Shown here in pieces: positions 49,893-58,286 of a DNA stretch of 64,000 nucleotides; positions within the stretch are counted from its first letter, which is position 1; each line of letters starts with the position of its first letter. The DNA is from an uncultured Oscillibacter sp. GTDB lineage: Bacteria; Bacillota; Clostridia; Oscillospirales; Oscillospiraceae. Position numbers and translations under genes: made by a program. A model generated the notes under the pieces. It saw only the letters and a list, made by a program, of their open reading frames with translations. It was not told the DNA's origin and ran no database searches. Where the stretch lies: NCBI GenBank assembly GCA_910583695.1, contig CAJTZL010000002.1:62001-126000 (forward strand), in the 5' to 3' direction.

Positions 49893-49937
49893 TATTGCTC
49901 GCAAATCTCCGAACCAATTCTTATCTTTTCTTTTGTT

Positions 49938-51401
49938 TTATATTTCAGCCGTCCCATTAATAGCCAATTCTCTATTCATTTTAGCAATATTACAAAAGAA
50001 TTCATTGACCTCTAATGGATTGCCTGCCGGATTTTCATTTGCATTCCTTACCATACACATTGTACAAAATTGATTATCAGGACATTGGAGGCATTTAGGA
50101 AAGTCCTTTCTTTTTAGATTTCGCAAATATTGTATCTTTTTTGAATAATTCCAAATATTATAAAGCGAAGATTCTACTATGTTACCTACGACGAAACCTT
50201 GCCAACCAGCGCAGGGATATACATTTCCGTTTTCTGCTATGCAGATAGACGAATTGCAGACGCTACATACAAAATCCCCTGGACGCATTTTTTCCTTTTT
50301 TTCGGCATCTGCCGTTATCTTATTGAGGTATTGAGGATCTGTTATAGTCCTTTGTTTTAAAATTTCGCTGATATCCTCCAGCGAGAGCCTATTTTGCAAA
50401 TTTTGTGTATCACAATTATATTGTCCTATGATAACATAATCGGCTCCAACATTAACATCATGCTTTTTCCCCCACTTTACAACATCCATATAAGAATTAA
50501 CATTCTGTTTCAACAGTGGACAGCTGATTTGCAGAGGTATATCATTTTCCAGCAACTTTAAAATGCCACTCTTGGTCTTTTCAAAGCTTCCAACCTGTTG
50601 TGTGATTGAATCGTGAATTTTTGCATCCATTGAATATAGTGAGGTTTGCACCCCCAAAAGATGGTTTTTCTTCATTTCTGCAAGGATAGCATCGTTTAAC
50701 ATCGTCAAATTACTTAGCACATTAACAGAAAAATTATATTCATTACATTTTCTCAAAAAATCAATGAAATTGCGATGAAGCATTGGCTCACCGCCGCTTA
50801 TCGTGAGATGCAATAAATTCATTTCTCTGCACTGTTCTAAAATATCATAAAACAAATCTGAACCCATAGAATGATATTTGTTTTCATGGGGAATATAACA
50901 ATGAACGCATCGTTCATTGCATTTGCTAGTAATTTCTATATGTAAATTTGTAAGTTGAGGACGCCCTCCAAAAAATCGCTCAAAATAATCTTGCGTAGCT
51001 TGCCTGGGCTTCTTGATGTATGGAAGGTTAATCCCTCTTATATGTGGAACTCTTTTGTAAGAAAACCCGACATCTTTCTCATTGCATTCCTGCAGAGTTT
51101 CACCTGAAACAACAAATCCCTCCGTCTCTAAAGCAGAATAGAATTCTTTTGCGTCACACTTAATAACTTCAATATCCGCATCAATAAACTGCATACATAT
51201 TTTCTCTGCAAGTTGATCTAACGTCTGTGCTTCCCTTCCTAAAACAGATAAAAAAACCGCACCACTTGAAGATACTATTTTATCTCCTATGTCATCTCCA
51301 ATATCAGATAAAGGCTTGTAGCTGAAATTTCGGTTATCCGTTATGTACCCAAACTCTTTATAATTTCTAAAAATAACATCTGATTTTTGTTTAAAGTACA
51401 T
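49938..51401 (-). CDS. Radical SAM/SPASM peptide maturase with PqqD-like N-terminal domain
   Basis: The 487-residue protein has an N-terminal domain (about 1-110) like PqqD/RRE peptide-binding domains, the radical SAM motif C161-x3-C165-x2-C168 (SKCNERCVHCY), the GGE of SAM binding at about 203-205 (ISGGEP), and a SPASM region with C379, C382, C387, C397, C437, C440, C446, C449 and C470 for auxiliary 4Fe-4S clusters. Such enzymes install C-C or thioether links in ribosomal peptides. AGGAG lies before the start. The AT-rich codon use differs sharply from neighbours, showing transfer. Its substrate is probably the 38-residue peptide encoded 70 bp upstream. Confidence 0.9.
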   Translation of the reverse strand: MYFKQKSDVIFRNYKEFGYITDNRNFSYKPLSDIGDDIGDKIVSSSGAVFLSVLGREAQTLDQLAEKICMQFIDADIEVIKCDAKEFYSALETEGFVVSGETLQECNEKDVGFSYKRVPHIRGINLPYIKKPRQATQDYFERFFGGRPQLTNLHIEITSKCNERCVHCYIPHENKYHSMGSDLFYDILEQCREMNLLHLTISGGEPMLHRNFIDFLRKCNEYNFSVNVLSNLTMLNDAILAEMKKNHLLGVQTSLYSMDAKIHDSITQQVGSFEKTKSGILKLLENDIPLQISCPLLKQNVNSYMDVVKWGKKHDVNVGADYVIIGQYNCDTQNLQNRLSLEDISEILKQRTITDPQYLNKITADAEKKEKMRPGDFVCSVCNSSICIAENGNVYPCAGWQGFVVGNIVESSLYNIWNYSKKIQYLRNLKRKDFPKCLQCPDNQFCTMCMVRNANENPAGNPLEVNEFFCNIAKMNRELAINGTAEI

Positions 51402-51425
51402 TGAATTCTCCTTAGTGTGAAAGCA

Positions 51426-51449
51426 GCGATGTTATCTGCATAACACCGC
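51426..51449 (-). promoter_or_regulatory. Attenuator-like hairpin between peptide and maturase genes
   Basis: GCGGTGTTAT-GCAG-ATAACATCGC (minus strand): ten-base arms with one G-T pair, then TGCTTT. It lies after the peptide stop and before the maturase ribosome site. In RiPP operons such a hairpin lets precursor exceed enzyme. Confidence 0.65.
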
Positions 51450-51470
51450 CGCCCTCAAATATGATTAGAT

Positions 51471-51587
51471 TTAACGTCCACCAGGTCCAGGAGGATTGCA
51501 AGGTCTTCCACTCGGCTTAGAATTCGGGCGGCATTCTGCCATCCGCACTGTACTCTCAGCCAAAACCACGGGCTTCTCATATGACAT
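51471..51587 (-). CDS. Probable RiPP precursor peptide, 38 residues
   Basis: ATG at 51587, TAA at 51471. AAGGAG stands 9 bases before the ATG, and a perfect sigma-A promoter lies 47 bp upstream. The N-terminal part (MSYEKPVVLAESTVRMAE) is leader-like. The C-terminal part begins at Cys19, has Cys30, and shows (R/K)P tetrads RPNS, KPSG, RPCN, then a PPGPGGR end; Pro falls at 21, 25, 29, 32, 33 and 35. An upstream in-frame ATG (51623) would add 12 residues but has a poor ribosome site. The first gene of a two-gene unit with the radical SAM maturase. No known precursor family is recognised. Confidence 0.75.
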   Translation of the reverse strand: MSYEKPVVLAESTVRMAECRPNSKPSGRPCNPPGPGGR

Positions 51588-51633
51588 ATTCTCATCTCCT
51601 TCCATGATAGAATCGGTACCCATCTTTTTCATG

Positions 51634-51662
51634 ATTATATACTATGTGCAATCTATTGTCAA
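51634..51662 (-). promoter_or_regulatory. Perfect sigma-A promoter of the RiPP-like operon
   Basis: Minus-strand TTGACA (51657-51662), 17-bp spacer, TATAAT (51634-51639). Both hexamers match consensus fully. Confidence 0.9.
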
Positions 51663-51692
51663 TCTTTGCATAAGAACTTGTCCACATTTTGA

Positions 51693-52867
51693 TTAAATAT
51701 CCAATCCCCGCTGGAGAGCTTCGCTGGCGGCCTTCTTGTTCTTGTCGAAGGCGTGGGTATAGATGTCCAGCGTCGTGGATGGCTGAGAGTGGCCCAGGAG
51801 GCCCGCCACTGTTGCCACATCAGCACCGCCCGCAATCAGCAGACTTGCGTTGCTGTGACGAAGGGAATGCACGTTCAGTTTTTCCGGAAGACCATTCTTT
51901 TTCAGAATCATTTTGAACCGCCAGGTGAAGGTGCTGGGCGTCATCGGGTCCTGGCTGTCGTGCCTGCGGAACACAAAGTCCTCCTCCGTCAGCACCCGGT
52001 CCTCATAGGCATCCGCATGCCACACGCACTCCCGGTGGTACTCTTTGAGAAGGCTCTCCATCTCCGGAGAGAAGTACACATAACGGTCCCCTGCCGCAGT
52101 CTTGGTGTCCTTGACGATGATCTCCTCCCCGGTGATCTTCACCACGTTCCGCTGGATATGAATGCTATTTTTTCGTAGTCGATGTCGGACCACTTCAGGC
52201 CGCAGCACTCTCCCCTTCTCATCCCTGTGGCGATAATCAGCTTGTAATAGGTCTCATATTTGAGGCTTTCGTTTTCCAGAGTCATAATGATCTTCTGCAT
52301 GGTTTCCTCGTCCGCAATCACCTTTTCCTTCTTCTTGCCGGAGTATTTGTACGTCCGCCAGGCCGGATTGTGATTGATAAAGCCGCTCTCCATCGCATCG
52401 GAGAGGATTCCACAAAGACACGCGTGGACTCCCTCAACCGTGTACTCGGAGAGCGGCATTCCAGTATTTTGACTTGTTTGCTTCCGCAGCTCGGCGTAGA
52501 GCTTTCGGAAGTGCTCAGGGCGGAGGTCTACTAATTTGTAGCCACCCAGGTACGGCAGGAAGCGGTCGATGTCCTGCTTGTCACGGGCCAGCGTGGATTT
52601 TGCCAGTTTGTTCGGGGCGATATCCCGGAGCCAGAGTTGAATGTACTGCGCCAGTGTGATGGTCCGATCTGTCGCCAGCGGTGTGTCCTTGCACTCCCGC
52701 TCGAAGAGAACCGCCTGCTCGTTCAGCCATTTTTCTCTCTGTTTTGGCGTCAGCCCTTCCGGCGGCTTCACCGTTTTCTGCTGTGCGGCCCGGCGCTTGC
52801 CAGTGTGGTCGTAACCCATGGAGACTACCAGTAAATAACTGCTTCCCCGTTTTCGAATACTTGCCAT
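51693..52867 (-). pseudogene. Tyrosine integrase 1, frameshifted
   Basis: The N-terminal part (52867 to about 52170) has an Arm/AP2-like start, SAM-like core-binding domain (LAQYIQLWLRDIAPNKLAKST) and the first catalytic Arg in ATGMRRGECCGLKW. The C-terminal part (frame of 51693-52208) carries HSLRHSNASLL and LLGHSQPSTTLDIYTH, with the Tyr. The two frames join if an A6 run at about 52170 (GACTACGAAAAAATAGC) gains one A, giving DYEKNSIHIQRN. This is a single-base deletion, or less likely programmed slippage. Phage/ICE integrase of the Tn916/Int-like class. Confidence 0.85.
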
Positions 52868-52991
52868 TTCGCATCTTCCCTTCTGTCCTCAGTCCGGCTG
52901 AGGTTTCTTTTGGCAAACACAACATACCCCAATTCTTGCCGTATAGCTACTGCTTTTTTGCTTCAGGACGGAGATTCTACGAAAGCAACAA

Positions 52992-54170
52992 TCAGGCGCT
53001 CTCAGAATCTCTGCCGCTGAAATTAAACATAGTCTGCGTGTAACGCTCCGCCGCCTGGCGCTTTAATTGCAGCTGCGGATGGCAGTAGGTTCTCTCCAGG
53101 AAGCCGGTGTCTCCGTGACCGGCCAGCTCTGCCACCGTCTGCTTGTCTACGCCGTTGTGAAGCATAGTGGACACAAAATAGTGACGGAGGGTGTGCAGAT
53201 GGAACTCTCTCGGAAATCCGTTCTTATCATAGAGACGGCGGAGATGCCGGGAGAACGAATCCGGGTGCATCAGCTTCCCAGTCTCATTTGTGAACACATA
53301 ATCGCTCATCTCAAAGCCGCCAACTTGTGCCTCGCACATTTTCTGGTAGCAGTAGCTGCGGAGGATACTGGTCATGTCTTCGCTGAGATAGATTATTCAG
53401 GCCTGCCCATTTTTCGTAGTTCCCTCGATCACACCTTGACCTGGAACAGAGCTGCGGGAGCGGCTGACGGTCAGGATGCTCTCGTCGCCATTCATAACGA
53501 TGTCCTGCCATTTGAGGGCACACAACTCTCCCCTGCGGCAGCCGGTATAGATTGCCAGGGCGTAAAAGGTCTTGTATGGATCATCTTCGTTGGCGAGAAT
53601 GTCCAGAAATCTATGGGCCTCCTCATCTGTGGGGATCAGCTGTGTCCTCGATGTTGTCTCCGGCAGGTCAATCATCCGAGCCGGATTTTTCTCAATGATC
53701 TCGTTTCGCTTCGCATCGCTCAGTACCGCAGAGGCAACTGTCAAGTATTTCTGGACAGTTGCCTCTTGAATTGGTTTGCCATGGTAGGTCCGCTTTCTTA
53801 ACTCTACCAGCATATTTTCCAGAGCGATGGGCCGGAGACGATTCAGCTTGATGTTTCCAATCATCGGATACACCGTCTCCAATGACCGGCGATAAAATCC
53901 GAGCGTACTCGGAGCATATCTCGTCTGCCGCTCCAGCCAGCGGGCGGCGTACTCTTGAAAGGTCATCTCTCCATCCTCACAGTAGCCGTTCTTAACCTGC
54001 TTCTCGAACTCCTCCGCCTCGTGAGCGACGTACTGCGAGATACCGCGACCGCCCACTATCTGAGGTACCGTGATGGTCTTGGCCCTGCTGATCTTTCGAC
54101 CGTCAGGACGGTAGCCGTTGCTGACGGTGATCTTGAATTTGCGTGTGTCCAACTTTTTGATGCTCGCCAT
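52992..54170 (-). pseudogene. Tyrosine integrase 2, in-frame TGA stop
   Basis: The N-terminal 257 codons (54170-53397) hold the core-binding domain (EYAARWLERQTRYAPSTLGFY) and catalytic Arg (YTGCRRGELCALKW). A TGA at 53397-53399 interrupts, and the same frame continues IIYLSEDMTSIL to HTLRHYFVSTML and LAGHGDTGFLERTY with the Tyr. One C-to-T change (CGA to TGA) explains it. Without the C-terminal half the enzyme is dead, unless TGA is read through. Distinct in sequence from integrase 1. Confidence 0.87.
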
Positions 54171-54182
54171 AAAAATTCCTTT

Positions 54183-55181
54183 CTACATACTCATGCTCTG
54201 GCTGTGTGTGTCGGCGGTCAACTTCTGTCCCATCGCCAGCTTCTTCAGTGCCTCCCGGCGGTGCTGCTTGCTGTCTGTCCAGACGGGCGGAGCCGGAAGC
54301 TCAGGCAAATCAAAACTCTGCTCAAGGTACTTCCCAACACGCAGCCAGTCCGCCGCCAGCTCACCCAGCCAGCCCTCATCAGGCTCCATGCTGCCGGGAC
54401 GGAATCCAACGGTCTGCCGGTAAACAAACAAAGCCTCCAAATTCTCCTTGAGGAACGTCTCGTCATGGAGACTCCTGTCCCGGCACTTGCGTCCATTGGG
54501 ACAGATGAAGGTGATGTGCTTACGGCTATCCGTCCAGGTCACCTGGTAGCCCTCGTACTCCATGTTCGAAATAAAACTTTCTCGGTCAGTAGCATACTCC
54601 AACGCCTCGTTGATGGCGTGGATCAAATCCAACTTCCAGCTATCGCTGCGCAGACCGGCCTGATACTCGCCGGGCTTCATCCGCTTTTTCTTTGAACGCT
54701 TCTCCGGCTGCTCCAAAACGCTCAGGCCATGGGCGGAGCAGATTTCGTCGTTGGCTTGACGGTGCCTGAGCAGATCATCCGCACTCTGGTGGAGCTTCCG
54801 ACCCGTCTCACAACTGACACTGCTCACCACAAGGTGGTTGTGGATATGATTGGTATCCAAGTGTGTCGCCACCACCACCTCGAAGTCCGGGAACTCACGC
54901 TGGGCCAGCTCCAGCCCAATGGCGTTGGCCTCCTGCGGTGTGAGGGCATCCGTTTCAGCGAAGGACTGCACGAAGTGGTAGAACTGTCTGCCATCGGTTT
55001 TCTTGAACCGCCGTTTCGTTGTCATCATCTCGGTGTAAGCAGACTGCGGAACGCAGTTGTGGCCAGTGACGAACCGGAGTCCGCTGGCGCGGGTCTTCTT
55101 CTCCTGCTGGACGTATTTCAAAACACCGCCCAGCACACCCGCCGTCTGCTTCTTGTTTTTGATCGCCGTGAACGTCGCCAT
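54183..55181 (-). CDS. Relaxase / mobilization nuclease (MobA/VirD2 type)
   Basis: The 332-residue protein has the metal-binding three-histidine motif HLDTNHIHNHLV (about 118-129) and an N-terminal catalytic Tyr candidate in the first 30 residues (LKYVQQEK). It nicks oriT and carries the strand into the recipient. It overlaps mobC by ATGA. At 332 residues it is a complete but short relaxase, lacking primase or helicase domains. Confidence 0.9.
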   Translation of the reverse strand: MATFTAIKNKKQTAGVLGGVLKYVQQEKKTRASGLRFVTGHNCVPQSAYTEMMTTKRRFKKTDGRQFYHFVQSFAETDALTPQEANAIGLELAQREFPDFEVVVATHLDTNHIHNHLVVSSVSCETGRKLHQSADDLLRHRQANDEICSAHGLSVLEQPEKRSKKKRMKPGEYQAGLRSDSWKLDLIHAINEALEYATDRESFISNMEYEGYQVTWTDSRKHITFICPNGRKCRDRSLHDETFLKENLEALFVYRQTVGFRPGSMEPDEGWLGELAADWLRVGKYLEQSFDLPELPAPPVWTDSKQHRREALKKLAMGQKLTADTHSQSMSM

Positions 55182-55495
55182 CAGTCCACCTCCGTCAGAC
55201 GGCTGACCTGTTCGCAGAGTGCGGTGTATCCGTCGACCAGTTCATCGCCCCGTAGGACAGTAAGCCGTCCCATATTCGCCAATGTGGTGAGCCGGTTGAG
55301 GTTGCGCCCCTGGGCTTTCAGCTCAGAGAGGAGCGCGTCGAGGCCCTCCGCTCGAACGATCTCCTGACCCAGACCGCAGATAATCAGGTACTGTGTGAGA
55401 GTCATGCCAGCATCCCGCGCACGCTCCTGGAGCCGCTGTTTGACCTCCGGCATCATCCGGGCTGTGACGATGGCTGACTTTTTATTTCGCTTCAT
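55181..55495 (-). CDS. MobC-like relaxosome accessory protein
   Basis: The 104-residue protein has a ribbon-helix-helix-like start (SAIVTARMMPEVKQRLQERARDAGMT in part: key MMPEVKQRLQERA) and the MobC helical end with LNRLTTLANMG. It binds near oriT and helps the relaxase open DNA. Its start faces the stem-loop cluster at 55538-55608. Confidence 0.85.
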   Translation of the reverse strand: MKRNKKSAIVTARMMPEVKQRLQERARDAGMTLTQYLIICGLGQEIVRAEGLDALLSELKAQGRNLNRLTTLANMGRLTVLRGDELVDGYTALCEQVSRLTEVD

Positions 55496-55529
55496 CGTTC
55501 TCCTCGCTTTCCTATCTCCCCTTTAGGGG

Positions 55530-55612
55530 CAGGGGGTGCCGGGGCTTTGCCCCGGCGAATGCGCCCGGTGTATAGCCGGGTGCGATGCTTGCCCCACCCA
55601 AGGGTGGGTTTT
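55530..55612. other. Candidate oriT: three stem-loops upstream of mobC
   Basis: GCCGGGGC-TTT-GCCCCGGC (55538-55556), CGCCCGG / CCGGGTG (55562-55582) and CCCACCC-AA-GGGTGGG then TTTT (55593-55608). Dense inverted repeats right before mobC-relaxase are the usual form of an oriT. The rest of the 55496-55749 gap shows no credible gene. Confidence 0.5.
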
Positions 55613-55749
55613 CCGCCTCAGCGGGGCCCGTCTACGTGTTTGGGACGGCTCCCTTCCACACACTCCTGCACCGCAGAGAAAGCGAACACGCCGCCCTCAC
55701 TGCACCGCACGCTCTGGGAAATATCGACGCGCCCTCTATCCATAGCGTG

Positions 55750-56835
55750 TCAAGCACTTGCGGCTTTGGAATCACGCTCCGCGACGGTTGCGTCGATATT
55801 TTCTCCGCCCGCAAGAATACCGTCATCACCGACGCGACCGACGCGCTCCAACTCAATCAAGCGACGGTCGTGCGTCCGGCGGAACCGGCAGACGAACCCG
55901 TAACGCTCCAGCTCCTCCGCACAGCTCCGCATCTTTCGCGTCAGCACGTTTCCGGGATAGAGGACGCCGCACCTCTGACGCAGCGTCGCGGAGAGTTCCT
56001 CGACGGTGCCACTGAATGAACCAGCTTCTCTGAGCCAGGTCAACAGATGCTCCAAGACCTCCTCGGACGGAACTGGATCGTCTACGGCGCTGTCTGAACG
56101 CAGCTCCCACACGCAGTCGCTTTGATTGAATTCCAGTGTTAGCTCCCTCGTCTGAATATCCCTCCCGGTACAGTGAAGGCCCGCGCCGTTCTCCGACCGC
56201 TTAGAACGAATCAGCACCAGGGTTCCATCCGCCGCTCCAGAGATTCCAGTCGTGCCGCTGATTCGGTTCAACAGGTCGTCGTCCTTCATCTTCCGGAGGT
56301 GGTGGATGACCAGAACCGTCAGGTGGTGATGGTCGGCAAAGCTCTTGAGCAGCGACAGGTCATTGTAGTCACAGCCGTAGCTGACATCGGCGGCAGTTCT
56401 TACCTTTTGCAGTGTATCGATGACGATCAGACGGGTATCCGGTTGGCCAGCCACAAACTCATGGAGCTGCTTGAGTAATCCAGTGTCCACTCCTTTTTCC
56501 GGCGCCGTCAATGTTTGAGCCTCTGTTGAAAAATGCAGGGAAGAGAAATCGTCCGGCTCCCCTCCTACCATTTCCGAAAGCCGGTTTTGAATCCGCTGCC
56601 GGTTGTCTTCCAGGCAGAGGTAGAGGACTTTGGAATGCTGGGTCGCAAACTTCCAGACGGGTTTACCGGATGCAATCCTCGTGCAGAGCCACAGCGCCAG
56701 CCAGGACTTCCCTACCTTCGGCGCTCCGGCCAGGATGTACAGCCCAGGTGCCAGCAGGTCATCCACTAGGAACGGAACCCGGCGCATCGGCTGACTCAGC
56801 AAAGTTTCCGCATCTATCGTTTTCAAGTTTGTCAT
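55750..56835 (-). CDS. RepA-like AAA/RecA-fold ATPase (hexameric helicase type)
   Basis: Start MTNLKTIDAETLL (361 residues) follows AAGGGAG; the longer frame crosses the promoter. Walker A is LAGAPKVGKSWLAL (about 36-49), Walker B-like LIVIDTLQKVR, with HHLRK after it; the C-terminal about 100 residues resemble a winged helix. Members act in plasmid or mobile-element replication, or as helper ATPases. It would allow replication of the circular form of the element. Confidence 0.82.
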   Translation of the reverse strand: MTNLKTIDAETLLSQPMRRVPFLVDDLLAPGLYILAGAPKVGKSWLALWLCTRIASGKPVWKFATQHSKVLYLCLEDNRQRIQNRLSEMVGGEPDDFSSLHFSTEAQTLTAPEKGVDTGLLKQLHEFVAGQPDTRLIVIDTLQKVRTAADVSYGCDYNDLSLLKSFADHHHLTVLVIHHLRKMKDDDLLNRISGTTGISGAADGTLVLIRSKRSENGAGLHCTGRDIQTRELTLEFNQSDCVWELRSDSAVDDPVPSEEVLEHLLTWLREAGSFSGTVEELSATLRQRCGVLYPGNVLTRKMRSCAEELERYGFVCRFRRTHDRRLIELERVGRVGDDGILAGGENIDATVAERDSKAASA

Positions 56836-56948
56836 GAAGATCACTCCCTTCTGGTGTTGACAGGACGCCCGCACTTGTGATAGCATAGTGCTAATTGGAA
56901 AATTGGACTTCTTGTTTTGGCTATCGTAACATATTTGCCAAGTCTTTG

Positions 56949-56964
56949 TTAAGACACATCTTAA
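56949..56964. promoter_or_regulatory. Palindrome in the divergent DUF6076 / RepA-like intergenic region
   Basis: TTAAGA-CACA-TCTTAA, perfect 6-bp arms, within an AT-rich stretch 40 bp before the DUF6076 start. A likely operator; the binding protein is unknown. Confidence 0.5.
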
Positions 56965-57003
56965 TTTTATTTTTAGCAAATTGTGAGGAAGGAGCAGACC
57001 TCA

Positions 57004-57942
57004 ATGTGGACTTTCAAAATGTTCTTCCAGGATGATGGGGAGTTTTTCGAGTACGACCCTTTCGGGATGCAGGGCGCAGCTGGTACCGAGAAAGCCTTCC
57101 CCTATCTGGAGGGTCTTCTGAGCTTTCTGGAGCTGGACCCGGAGGACTGGGAGCCGTTAATCCAACAGGCGGCCTCGGCCCTGGCGCAGTTCTTTTCCAC
57201 CAGAGACCCCGCACACGCTGACCGCATGATGCAGGCATTGGGAGAACTTGGTGCGCGGCATATTTACTTCCATCTCTTGTACCTGCGCTGCTTTGAGCGC
57301 AAGGCTACTGGAAGTCTGGAGCTCCGGATGGCAGAAGAACTGCGCCTACTCCCGGCACAACTCAAAGTGTACCAAGAACAGGTACGGATATTTTTGGAGC
57401 GCATTTTGGACATTGACCAAGTAGGCAGAGAGGTCCGGAAGAATATGCGGGGAGCCTATCTATTTGACGGTCCCCGGGATGATAACTTCTTCCGTTTTGA
57501 ACCGATACCCATCAGCCTTGGTGTGATTCGAGGAGGTAACTGCGGGGAAATCCTATACCCTAACACAATCCGGGACCTGATAGACTTCTCTCTTCGGGAA
57601 TGTGTCAGACGGGAGATCCCGGTCCGGCGGTGCAGAAACTGCGGGAGATACTTCCCCATCACCGGACGGATCACGGCGGAGTATTGCAGCCGCACCAGCC
57701 CGTCCGGGAAGCTCTGCCGGAGCACAGCCCCCGTCCGGAAGTGGGCGGAGAGCCGCCGGAGCGACCAAGTCTTTCAAGAATACCGCCGGGAATACAAGCG
57801 CCGCTTCGCCTGGATCAAGGCTGGGAAAATTACAGAGGAGCAATTCGCCGTCTGGCACAAAGCAGCCAAGGCTAGAAAGAAGGACTGCGACCGGGAGGTC
57901 ATTTCCCTGGATGAGTTTAAAGCGTGGCTGAAGGATTCCTAA
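57004..57942 (+). CDS. DUF6076-type protein
   Basis: The 312-residue protein starts at ATG 57004 after GGAAGGAG. The helical N-terminal two thirds has no known motif; residues about 210-240 form a zinc-finger-like cluster (VRRCRNCGRYFPITG, YCSRTSPSGKLC). It ends in a basic helix (YRREYKRRFAWIKAG). I associate it with DUF6076, common beside mobile elements in gut Firmicutes. Function is unknown; DNA binding or defence is only a guess. Confidence 0.75.
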   Translation: MWTFKMFFQDDGEFFEYDPFGMQGAAGTEKAFPYLEGLLSFLELDPEDWEPLIQQAASALAQFFSTRDPAHADRMMQALGELGARHIYFHLLYLRCFERKATGSLELRMAEELRLLPAQLKVYQEQVRIFLERILDIDQVGREVRKNMRGAYLFDGPRDDNFFRFEPIPISLGVIRGGNCGEILYPNTIRDLIDFSLRECVRREIPVRRCRNCGRYFPITGRITAEYCSRTSPSGKLCRSTAPVRKWAESRRSDQVFQEYRREYKRRFAWIKAGKITEEQFAVWHKAAKARKKDCDREVISLDEFKAWLKDS

Positions 57943-57950
57943 AAAATCAC

Positions 57951-57980
57951 AAAGCGGGACGAACGACTTCGTCCCGCTTT
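57951..57980. terminator. Bidirectional terminator between DUF6076 gene and HPr gene
   Basis: AAAGCGGGACGAA-CGAC-TTCGTCCCGCTTT: perfect 13-bp stem, convergent genes on both sides; A/T runs at both bases. Confidence 0.9.
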
Positions 57981-57993
57981 GCAAATCTGCCTT

Positions 57994-58254
57994 TTACAGA
58001 TTCTGTTTGAAAAACGACTCCATCTCCGCAAGGCTGGCGGCCTCGTCTCCTCCCTCCACCTTGACGGTCACCGTATCGCCGCACTTGACACCCAGACCCA
58101 TCACGGCCATCAGCTTTGTGGCGGCGGCGGATTTGCCATCCGCTTTTTCCACCGTCACCACACTGTCCAGCGCCTTGGCCGCTTTCGCCAGCAGCCCTGC
58201 CGGACGGGCATGTATTCCGACGTTATCCTGAATGATGTATGTAAACTGTTTCAT
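57994..58254 (-). CDS. HPr family phosphocarrier protein
   Basis: Start MKQFTYIIQDNVG (86 residues) follows AGGAG. The active-site His15 is in GIHARPAGLL. Compared with B. subtilis HPr, one residue is inserted near 38 and the regulatory Ser46 position is Lys (Lys47, after Thr46) in AATKLMAVMGLG, so HPr-kinase control by Ser phosphorylation looks lost or changed. Last gene of the PTS operon, so it may serve that system specifically. Confidence 0.92.
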   Translation of the reverse strand: MKQFTYIIQDNVGIHARPAGLLAKAAKALDSVVTVEKADGKSAAATKLMAVMGLGVKCGDTVTVKVEGGDEAASLAEMESFFKQNL

Positions 58255-58286
58255 GGCGTTCAACTCCTGATCCTGATTCTTCTTCG

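Larger units (their letters stand above)
49850..57945. mobile_element. Decayed integrative mobilizable element carrying a RiPP-like locus
   Basis: The island holds a DUF6076 gene, RepA-like ATPase, probable oriT, MobC, relaxase, two broken tyrosine integrases and an AT-rich radical SAM/peptide pair, between conserved chromosomal genes (flavoprotein on the left, HPr on the right). It breaks the GC trend of its neighbours: clearly AT-rich at 49.9-51.7 kb and intermediate further on. Exact ends are not found; no flanking direct repeat was seen by eye. No type IV secretion genes are present, so transfer would need a helper. Confidence 0.7.

Noticed and set aside
51588..51623. Upstream in-frame ATG (51623) as the start of the RiPP-like precursor
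   Set aside because: It would lie only a few bases after the expected transcription start with a poor ribosome site; the ATG at 51587 has AAGGAG at good spacing.
51496..51696. A 66-codon plus-strand frame over the peptide gene
   Set aside because: No ribosome site, and it is antisense to the peptide ORF that has promoter, ribosome site and context.
57004..57942. DUF6076 protein as a phage-defence effector
   Set aside because: Zinc-finger-like cysteines and mobile context alone do not support any named defence system; left as unknown function.
49850..57990. GCAAATCT near both ends of the island (49900 and 57980) as att repeats
   Set aside because: Only eight bases, no extension, and such matches are expected by chance in this length.
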